The notes beneath the pieces were generated by a model, which was given only the letters and a program-made list of their open reading frames with translations, made no database searches and had not been told where the DNA came from. Shown in pieces: positions 50,948 through 59,559 of a stretch of 59,559 nucleotides of DNA. The stretch spans positions 1 through 59,559 of the forward strand of contig NZ_JAELTO010000009.1 in assembly GCF_016428875.1 (NCBI RefSeq). Direction: 5' to 3'. Origin of the DNA: Xylophilus sp. ASV27. Lineage in GTDB: Bacteria > Pseudomonadota > Gammaproteobacteria > Burkholderiales > Burkholderiaceae_C. How positions within the stretch are numbered: position 1 is the stretch's first letter; each line of letters begins with the position of its first letter. Both the position numbers and the translations under genes were made by a program.

Positions 50948-51847
50948 ATGATGCAATCCTCTCCCGTGGCCATCTACGGCCTCGGCAACATGGGCTACCC
51001 GCTCGCCGAGCGCATCGGCCGCCAGTTCGCCACGCAGGTGTTCGACCTCGATGCGGCCCAACTGCAGCGCGCCCAGGCGGCGTTCGGCGCCAGCCCCATC
51101 GCAGCGCCCTCGGACCTCGCCGGCACGCAGACCGTGGTGCTGTGCCTGCCCAGCCCCGCCATCTCGCAGGCGGTGCTGCAGCAGATCGCGCCCCACCTGC
51201 CGCGCGGCGCCGTGGTGCTGGAGACCAGCACCGTGAATCCCGAGCACATCCATGCCGCGCAGGCGCTGCTCGCACCGTACGGCATCGACCTGGTGGACGC
51301 CTCCATCCTGGCCGGCGTGGGCCAGATGGTGGCGGGCGTGGCCTCGCTCGCGCTCGGCGGCGACCTGGCCGCGATCGCGCGCGCGCAGCCGGTGCTCGAC
51401 GCCATCGCCGCCAAGCAAACCTACTTCGGCGCGCTCGGCGCGGGCGCCGCGGCCAAGGTCATCAACAACGCCGTGGCCCATGCCGTGATGATCGTGGTGG
51501 CCGAAGCCGGCGCCATGGCCACAGCCGCCGGCGTGGACTGCCAGAAATTGATCGCCCTGCTGTCGGATGCGCAGATGGGCCTGCACCGTCCGCTGACCTA
51601 TCGCTACGCAGATCGCATCGTCAACGGCGACTACGCCGGCGGCATGCCGCTGGACGCCGCGCGCAAGGACTCGGTGCTGGCCCTGCAGCTGGCCCAGACG
51701 CTGGGGGTGCCGCTGTTCGCGATCCAGGGCTCGCACAGCGTCTACGACATGGCCGCCGCGGCGGGCTATGGCCGCGACGACTACGCAGCCGTGGCCAAGC
51801 TCTGGGCCGACTGGGGCCGTCCCACGGTGCCCCCGCAGGCCGGCTGA
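50948..51847 (+). CDS. Beta-hydroxyacid dehydrogenase (3-hydroxyisobutyrate dehydrogenase family)
   Basis: NAD(P)-dependent dehydrogenase, 299 residues. The Rossmann motif is VAIYGLGNMGYPLAERI (residues 7-23), and the active-site helix GAGAAAKVINNAVAHAVM near residue 172 carries the catalytic Lys and Asn. The substrate loop reads DASILAGVGQMVAGVASLALGG, diverged from the canonical DAPVSGG. 2-(hydroxymethyl)glutarate dehydrogenase of the Eubacterium nicotinate pathway belongs to this superfamily, so a link to 2-formylglutarate is possible, though another hydroxyacid is as likely. A second ATG follows the first directly. Confidence 0.87.
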   Translation: MMQSSPVAIYGLGNMGYPLAERIGRQFATQVFDLDAAQLQRAQAAFGASPIAAPSDLAGTQTVVLCLPSPAISQAVLQQIAPHLPRGAVVLETSTVNPEHIHAAQALLAPYGIDLVDASILAGVGQMVAGVASLALGGDLAAIARAQPVLDAIAAKQTYFGALGAGAAAKVINNAVAHAVMIVVAEAGAMATAAGVDCQKLIALLSDAQMGLHRPLTYRYADRIVNGDYAGGMPLDAARKDSVLALQLAQTLGVPLFAIQGSHSVYDMAAAAGYGRDDYAAVAKLWADWGRPTVPPQAG

Positions 51848-51885
51848 GCCCCCTCTTTCGACTGACGAATCTTCCAAGGAGACAT

Positions 51886-52866
51886 ATGACTTCCACCCCA
51901 TCCACCCTTTTTTCGGGTACGCGCCGCCGCCTCGCGCTGGCACTGGGCGCGCTGGCGCTCGCCGGGCCAGTGCTGGCCGCCTGGCCCGAGAAGCCCGTCG
52001 AGCTCGTAGTCGGGTTCGCCGCCGGCGGCGGCACCGACATCACGGCGCGCACGCTGGCCGTGCACCTGACCAAGCAACTGGGCACCCCGGTGGTGGTGAC
52101 GAACAAGGTCGGCGCCTCGGGCGAGCTGGGCCTGGCCTACGTGGCCAAGGCCGCGCCCGATGGCTATGTGATCGGCATGACCAACATGCCGGGCCTGGTC
52201 ACCCTGCCCATCGAGCGCAAGACACAGTTCAAGGGCAACGACTTCGCCTACATCGCCAACCTGGTGCGCGACCCCAGCGCCTTCAGCGTGCTCGGGAACA
52301 GCAAGTACAAGACGCTGGCCGACCTGGTCGCCGACGCCAAGGCACACCCCGGAGAACTGAGCTACGGCTCCACGGGCGTGGGCACGGACGACCACCTTGC
52401 CATGGTGCTGTTCGAGCGCCTCACCGGCACGCGGCTCAACCACGTGCCCTACAACGGCGCGGGCCCGCTGCGCACCGCCGTGCTCGGCGGCCATGTGGTG
52501 ATCGGCGGCATGAACCTGGGCGAGGTCATGCCCTTCAAGGAGAAGGTGCGCATCCTGGGGCAGGCCAGTCCGGGGCGTTCGCAGCTGGCACCCGACGTGC
52601 CGAGCTTCAACGAGCAGGGCGTGAACCTGGTGTTCAACTCCGAGCGCGGCATCGTCGCGCCGGCGGCGATCCCCGCCGCGGTACAGCGCCGGCTGGCCGA
52701 TGCCATGCGTACGATCGCTGCCGATCCGGAGTTCCAGAAGCAGATGCAGGCGCAGTTCACCGAGATGGACTACGTCGAAGGCCCCGCCTGGAAGACGCGC
52801 CTGGACAAGGCCACGGCCGACTTCAACGCGCTGTGGAAGACCACCCCCTGGTCGGACGCCAAGTAG
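51886..52866 (+). CDS. Bug-family (TctC-like) periplasmic solute-binding protein
   Basis: Tripartite-tricarboxylate-type receptor of 326 residues, normal length. A signal peptide ends at VLAAWPEK (about residue 32). ELVVGFAAGGGTDITARTLA and VVVTNKVGASGELGLAYVAKAAPDGYVIG form domain 1, and SYGSTGVGTDDHLAMVLFERLTGTRLNHVPYNGAGP is the ligand-approach region. Bug proteins bind carboxylates, amides or nicotinate-like acids; the ligand is unknown. AAGGAG precedes the ATG at 51886. No TctA/TctB membrane genes are nearby, as is usual for Bug proteins. Confidence 0.93.
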   Translation: MTSTPSTLFSGTRRRLALALGALALAGPVLAAWPEKPVELVVGFAAGGGTDITARTLAVHLTKQLGTPVVVTNKVGASGELGLAYVAKAAPDGYVIGMTNMPGLVTLPIERKTQFKGNDFAYIANLVRDPSAFSVLGNSKYKTLADLVADAKAHPGELSYGSTGVGTDDHLAMVLFERLTGTRLNHVPYNGAGPLRTAVLGGHVVIGGMNLGEVMPFKEKVRILGQASPGRSQLAPDVPSFNEQGVNLVFNSERGIVAPAAIPAAVQRRLADAMRTIAADPEFQKQMQAQFTEMDYVEGPAWKTRLDKATADFNALWKTTPWSDAK

Positions 52867-52873
52867 GACGCCA

Positions 52874-52899
52874 CTCACGGTCTGCAGGCAGACCGTGAG
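52874..52899. terminator. Perfect 12-bp hairpin between convergent bug and metH
   Basis: CTCACGGTCTGC-AG-GCAGACCGTGAG is a perfect inverted repeat 7 bases after the Bug stop and 14 bases past the metH stop. There is no T-run on either strand, so it is a likely bidirectional transcript end or block. Confidence 0.6.
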
Positions 52900-52913
52900 C
52901 GGGCGCCGGGACC

Positions 52914-55667
<2,754 letters not shown>

Positions 55668-55670
55668 GGG

Positions 55671-55770
55671 CTCACCTGGGAACACGGAAGAAACAGGTGA
55701 GCGTCGTTGGGGATGCGCGGTCCCAAGCCTGACGGGCACCTTCGACGGCCCGCTGCAACGCTCCTTGGGA
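55671..55770 (-). promoter_or_regulatory. S-adenosylhomocysteine (SAH) riboswitch upstream of metH
   Basis: On the minus strand the leader matches the SAH aptamer: CCAAGGAGCGTTGCAGCGGG, then GCCCGTCAGGCTTGGGA, then AACGACGCTCACC. CCCAAG/CTTGGG closes the main stem, and GGAGCG can pair with CGCTCACC as the pseudoknot. The expression platform is also visible: CTCACCTG (55701-55694) is the exact complement of CAGGTGAG (55678-55671), which contains the metH ribosome site. Ligand binding should therefore free the ribosome site and switch translation on. Confidence 0.88.
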
Positions 55771-55933
55771 AGCCATTCGGATTCTAGCCATTGGGATTCA
55801 GCCGCGGCGTCCAGCGCGGGGGGCGGCATGGAGGACGAAACACCCTAGGGTAAACCCTTTTTGCATACGCATGCAAATCAACCAGCATGAATACGTACGC
55901 AAGCCCTCCGACCCTGAGCCCTCCGAAAGCCCC

Positions 55934-56678
55934 ATGATCCGACATCTCAAGCGCGGCAAGGATGTGCAAGTCCGTGCCGACGACGACGCCAAGGTCCGTG
56001 CCACCGTTGAAGGCATCATCAAAGACATCGAGCCGCGCGGCGATGACGCCGTGCGCGAATACGGCCGCAAGTCCGACAACTGGGACCCGGCCGACTTCCG
56101 CCTGGGCCAGGCCGAGCACGGGCCAGCCTCGCCGTCCATCCTGCTGACCGACAGCGAGAAGCTGGCCCGGGACACGATGGCCGAGATCGAGCACCAGCCC
56201 AAGACCCGGCCCACGGCCGCCATCGCCGCGCGGAGCCGGGCCGGCTACGGCCAGGTCATCGTCTGCGATACCAGGGAAGAGATGCTGAAGAAGGCCGACG
56301 AGATTGCCTCAGAGCATGTACAGGTGGTGACGCGCGACCCGGAATACTTTCTGAACGGCATGACCAACTACGGCGCGCTGTTCCTCGGCCCGCGCACCAC
56401 CGTGAGCTTCGGCGACAAGGTCATCGGCAGCAACCACACGCTGCCCACCAGCAGGAACGCGCTACACCGTCGGCCTGTGGGTCGGCAAGTTCCTCAAGAC
56501 CTGCCCCTACCAGAAGGTGCTGACCGACGAAGCCAGCGCCGCCATGGGCGCCTGCTGCTCGCGCCTGTGCCACATGGAGAATTTCGCCGGCCACGGCGAG
56601 CAGGCCAGCCTGCGCGTGCGCCGCTGCGGCACGCGGGCCGAGGTGCCGTGGTACCAGCCGGTACCGCTCAAGGCATGA
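55934..56678 (+). pseudogene. Histidinol-dehydrogenase-like (HpsN-type) gene, internally deleted and frameshifted
   Basis: The N-terminal part [20 protein letters not shown]...NWDPADFRL matches the start of HisD-like sulfopropanediol dehydrogenases. It jumps at about 56104 directly to [20 protein letters not shown], which belongs roughly 200 residues further on in intact relatives. The NAD-binding and catalytic centre is missing. A second lesion near 56455 shifts the frame: after SNHTLPT the family-like sequence [20 protein letters not shown]...[16 protein letters not shown] continues in another frame to a TGA at 56676. It lies directly upstream of an SDR gene. Confidence 0.85.
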
Positions 56679-56688
56679 GGCGGTCACG

Positions 56689-57465
56689 ATGAGCACCGCA
56701 CAGACGTTGCCAAGGGCACCGGGCTTTCGCGTCGACGGCCGCCGCGCCTTGATCACCGGCGGCAGCCGCGGCATCGGCCTGGCGGCCGCCACGGCGCTGG
56801 CGCAGGCCGGCGCCCATGTGACGCTGGCCGCGCGCGATGCGGGCGGCCTGGCCGCCGCGGCCGCAATGCTCAAGGAGGCCGGCTGCCCGTGCGAAACGCT
56901 GGCGCTGGACGTGAGCGACCGCGCGGCCGTGGCCCGCGAGCTCGCCGCGTGCGCCCCGTTCCAGATCCTCGTCAACAACGCCGGCACCAACCGCCCCAAG
57001 CCGCTGGTCGACACGCAGGACGAGGACATCGACACCGTACTCGACCTCAACGTCAAGTCCGCCTTCTATGTCGCGCGCGCCGTGGTGCAGGGCTTGCTGG
57101 CGGCCGGCCTGCCCGGCTCCATCATCAACGTCTCCTCGCAGATGGGCCACGTGGGCAGCCCGCGGCGCGCCCTGTACTGCGCCAGCAAGCACGCCATGGA
57201 AGGCATGACGAAGGCGCTGGCCTGGGAACTGGGCCGCGCCAACATCCGCGTGAATACGGTGTGCCCGACCTTCATCGAAACAGAGCTCACGCGTGGCATG
57301 TTCGAGGACGCGACATTCCGCCAATGGGTTCTCGACAAGATCGCGCTGGGCCGCCTCGGCCAGATCGAGGAGACCATGGGTGCGTTCGTGTTCCTGGCCA
57401 GCGATGCGTCCAGCCTCGTCACGGGCAGCGCGCTGATGCTGGACGGCGGCTGGACCGCAGCATGA
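56689..57465 (+). CDS. Short-chain dehydrogenase/reductase
   Basis: Classical SDR of 258 residues. The cofactor motif is TGGSRGIG (residues 23-30), NNAG lies near residue 95, the catalytic Ser is in INVSSQMG, and YCASK near residue 164 is the YxxxK motif. [14 protein letters not shown] follows. The set Ser-Tyr-Lys is intact, so the enzyme should be active. A HisD-like gene, SDR, LacI regulator and Bug protein together recall sulfopropanediol-type or related polyol clusters, but the HisD-like partner is broken here. Confidence 0.92.
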   Translation: MSTAQTLPRAPGFRVDGRRALITGGSRGIGLAAATALAQAGAHVTLAARDAGGLAAAAAMLKEAGCPCETLALDVSDRAAVARELAACAPFQILVNNAGTNRPKPLVDTQDEDIDTVLDLNVKSAFYVARAVVQGLLAAGLPGSIINVSSQMGHVGSPRRALYCASKHAMEGMTKALAWELGRANIRVNTVCPTFIETELTRGMFEDATFRQWVLDKIALGRLGQIEETMGAFVFLASDASSLVTGSALMLDGGWTAA

Positions 57466-58502
57466 AGAGCAGCGCCACCGCGCAGGAAGTCGCACGGCTT
57501 GCGCAGGTCTCGCAGTCGGCCGTCAGCCGCACCTTCACGCCCGGCGCCAGCGTGTCGGAGCAGACGCGCGCCAAGGTGCTGTCCGCCGCCGCCGCGCTGG
57601 GCTACCGGCCCAACGCCATGGCGCGCAGCCTGATCACGCGGCAAAGCCGCATCGTGGCGCTGGTGATGAGCTATCTGGAAAACCAGTTCTACCCACTGGT
57701 GATCCAGGACCTATCGCAGAAGCTGCAGAAGCAGGGCTATCACGTGCTGATGTTCATCAGCGACCTGGACGAGGCCGACGAGGTCATGGCCGAGATCCTG
57801 CAGTACCAGGTCGACGGGATCGTGCTGGCGTCGACCATGCTGTCACCCAGCCTTGCGAACAGCTGCGCCGCCTCAGGCATACCCATCGTCCAGTTCAACC
57901 GCGTGGCCGACACCAGCGCCAAGGCGCGCTACGGCACCAATGCTGTCACCTCGGACAACCGCCGCGGCGGCGCCCTGGTGGCCGAGCTGCTGCTGGCGCG
58001 TGGCTTCGAGCGCATCGCCTTCATCGCCGGACTGGAGCGTTCGTCCACCAGCCTGGAGCGCGAGAGCGGCTTCGCCGGCGCACTGGCCAAGGCAGGCACG
58101 CAGGTATATCGCCGCGCCGTAGGCCACTACAGCTTCGACGGCGCGAAAGCCGCGACGCGCACGCTGTTCAGCGGCACGGGCGAGCCGCCCGACGCCCTCT
58201 TCGTCGCCAATGACCACATGGCCATCGCCGCGATGGACGTGCTGCGCAATGAGCTGCAGCTGCGCGTGCCCGAAGACGTGAGCGTGGTCGGCTTCGACGA
58301 CGTGCCACAGGCTGCCTGGGGCGCCTACCAGCTCACCACCGTGGTGCAGAGCGTGGAGAGGATGGTGAACGCCACGGTCGAACTGCTGCACGGGCAGATG
58401 CTCGGCAATGCGCCGCCGCGCTACGTGGTCGTGCCGTGCGAACTGGTGCTGCGGAAGTCCGTCCGGCCGCCAGCCGATCCTCCGGACACCGCCCGCGCCT
58501 GA
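57462..58502 (+). CDS. LacI-family transcriptional regulator
   Basis: Regulator of 346 residues. The N-terminal LacI HTH (about 6-50) reads TAQEVARLAQVSQSAVSRTFTPGASVSEQTRAKVLSAAAALGYRPNAMARSL. The periplasmic-binding-like effector domain follows (FVANDHMAIAAMDVLRNELQLRVPEDVSVVGFDDVPQA). The ATG overlaps the TGA of the SDR gene, so the two are co-translated. It probably regulates its own module, using a small sugar acid or polyol as ligand. Confidence 0.92.
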   Translation: MKSSATAQEVARLAQVSQSAVSRTFTPGASVSEQTRAKVLSAAAALGYRPNAMARSLITRQSRIVALVMSYLENQFYPLVIQDLSQKLQKQGYHVLMFISDLDEADEVMAEILQYQVDGIVLASTMLSPSLANSCAASGIPIVQFNRVADTSAKARYGTNAVTSDNRRGGALVAELLLARGFERIAFIAGLERSSTSLERESGFAGALAKAGTQVYRRAVGHYSFDGAKAATRTLFSGTGEPPDALFVANDHMAIAAMDVLRNELQLRVPEDVSVVGFDDVPQAAWGAYQLTTVVQSVERMVNATVELLHGQMLGNAPPRYVVVPCELVLRKSVRPPADPPDTARA

Positions 58503-58547
58503 CCTCAGGTTCACCCCCCCTTTTCTAGATACCCAGGAGACATTCCG

Positions 58548-59375
58548 ATGAAGTTCAGCCGCCGCACGCTGTGCGCCGCCACCCTGCTCGCCACCACCGC
58601 GCTGATCCCAATGGCCGTATCTGCCCAGGCGACCGACTGGCCCAGCAGGCCGATCCGCTACGTCGTGCCGTTCTCCACCGGCGGCGTGTCCGACGGCGTG
58701 GCGCGCCTGATCGCCAAGAATCTGGGCTACGACCCGGTGAAGGACTTCGCGCCCGTAAACCTGGTCGGCATGGTCAGCAACGTGCTGGTGGTGCCCGCGG
58801 GCAGCCGCTTCGACTCGGTGCAGCAGATCACCGCCGAACGCAAGGCCAAACCCGACAGCCTGACCTACGGCACTGCCGGCGCGGGCACCTCGCAGCACCT
58901 GTCGGGCCAGCTCTACCAGAGCCTAACCGGCACGCAGCTGCGCCAGATCATCTACAAGGGCGGCTCACAGGCCATGGTGGACCTGGTCGGCGGCCAGATC
59001 GACATGGTGTTCGAGACCGTGGCCGCCGCCCGCCCGATGATCGACGGCAAGCGCGTGAAGGTACTGGGTGTCACGTCGAAGGCGCGGCTGGCTGATCTGC
59101 CCGGCGTGCCTTCGCTGGCCGAAGCCGGTGTCACCGGCTTCGAGATGCAGTCCTGGCAGGGCGTGTTCGCGCCCGCCGGCGCACCGCAGCCTATCGTGGA
59201 CCGCGTGGCGCGCGAGGTGGCCGCGATCGTCGGCACTCCCGGGGTGCAGGCGCGGCTGCGCACCATGGGCGTGGAGCCCGATGGCCGCGTCGCCGCGCCG
59301 TTCGCCGAGTTCCAGCGCGCCGAAGTCGCCAAGTGGGGCAAGGTGATCCGCGAGGCTGGCATCCAGGCCGAGTGA
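58548..59375 (+). CDS. Bug-family (TctC-like) solute-binding protein with internal deletion
   Basis: Only 275 residues against about 325 in relatives. The signal peptide (ending SAQA, about residue 27) and the start WPSRPIRYVVPFSTGGVSDGVARLIA are normal. The sequence then jumps to KNLGYDPVKDFAPVNLVG, omitting about 50 residues of domain 1 (compare VVVTNKVGASGELGLAYVAK in the intact copy at 51886). The remainder is in frame to the end. Ligand binding is doubtful, so this may be a pseudogene in function. AGGAGA precedes the ATG. Confidence 0.85.
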   Translation: MKFSRRTLCAATLLATTALIPMAVSAQATDWPSRPIRYVVPFSTGGVSDGVARLIAKNLGYDPVKDFAPVNLVGMVSNVLVVPAGSRFDSVQQITAERKAKPDSLTYGTAGAGTSQHLSGQLYQSLTGTQLRQIIYKGGSQAMVDLVGGQIDMVFETVAAARPMIDGKRVKVLGVTSKARLADLPGVPSLAEAGVTGFEMQSWQGVFAPAGAPQPIVDRVAREVAAIVGTPGVQARLRTMGVEPDGRVAAPFAEFQRAEVAKWGKVIREAGIQAE

Positions 59376-59433
59376 CACGCCGACGACACCGCGACTCCGC
59401 CCCGACGACCCCCACGTACCATGAACCTCTTTA

Positions 59434-59559
59434 GAGCGGCTAACAAAAGCCTGTCATCGCCAAGCGCGGGATGCGCGTTGACGGTGCATGGGAAAGAAAA
59501 GAAACAAGGAAGTTAGCGCGGTGTTGTACAAAAAGATCAAGCCGTTGCTGCCAGTCGTG
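59434..59559. other. Possible insertion-sequence edge at the window end
   Basis: From GAGCGGCTAACAAAAGC (59434-59450), directly after TTTA, the base composition becomes visibly more AT-rich, and no neighbour-like coding is seen. The motif resembles terminal repeats of IS5-type elements flanked by TA. The element, if real, continues past the window. Confidence 0.3.

Overview
The window looks like the chromosome of a high-GC betaproteobacterium of the order Burkholderiales, most likely family Comamonadaceae. The evidence is the strongly GC-biased third codon positions, two Bug (TctC-type) binding proteins, a torF-glnK-amtB nitrogen operon, a MetH split from its homocysteine domain and preceded by an S-adenosylhomocysteine riboswitch, and a small dyad-bearing intergenic repeat in four copies. 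This is inference from gene content. I saw no rRNA, tRNA, CRISPR array or complete insertion sequence.

Layout. 1-9.3 kb holds housekeeping genes: a 3-hydroxyisobutyrate-dehydrogenase relative cut by the window edge, a ProQ/FinO protein, Kup, glcE and glcF with a DUF1275 gene between them, an SMP-30 lactonase relative and two lipoproteins. 9.8-18.0 kb is a visibly less GC-rich catabolic cassette on the plus strand: NitT/TauT-type ABC importer, FAD monooxygenase, NmrA-like protein, porin and IclR regulator. 18.1-20.8 kb is torF-glnK-amtB with a sigma-54 type promoter. 21.0-28.6 kb is comM, then a nucleoside/BMP-type ABC importer with an amidase, also behind a sigma-54 type promoter. 28.6-30.7 kb is a divergent zntB / ppk2 pair with Pho-box-like sequences between them.

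The centrepiece is 30.8-47.4 kb: a reductive nicotinamide/nicotinate catabolic locus. The minus-strand operon runs 6-hydroxynicotinate reductase (hnr), a UPF0280 protein, two DUF1185 paralogues, a branched-chain-type ABC importer (livK, fused livHM, livG, livF), an exported nicotinamidase, then the iron-sulfur and molybdopterin/tri-haem cytochrome c subunits of a nicotinate dehydrogenase. Divergently transcribed are a ferredoxin-NADP reductase, a TetR regulator and enamidase. The proposed flow is nicotinamide to nicotinate, to 6-hydroxynicotinate, to 1,4,5,6-tetrahydro-6-oxonicotinate, to 2-formylglutarate plus ammonia. This is the route known from Eubacterium barkeri and, for the upper part, Azorhizobium, rather than the aerobic nic route of Pseudomonas. 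A perfect dyad lies in the divergent promoter region.

48.5-52.9 kb is a GntR-controlled module (aldehyde dehydrogenase, beta-hydroxyacid dehydrogenase, Bug protein). It is bracketed by the 3' end of metH and a degenerate copy of that 3' end. 52.9-55.8 kb is metH with its riboswitch. 55.9-59.4 kb is a decaying module: a histidinol-dehydrogenase-like pseudogene with an internal deletion and a frameshift, an SDR, a LacI regulator and a Bug protein missing about 50 residues. The last 120 bases may be the edge of an insertion sequence.
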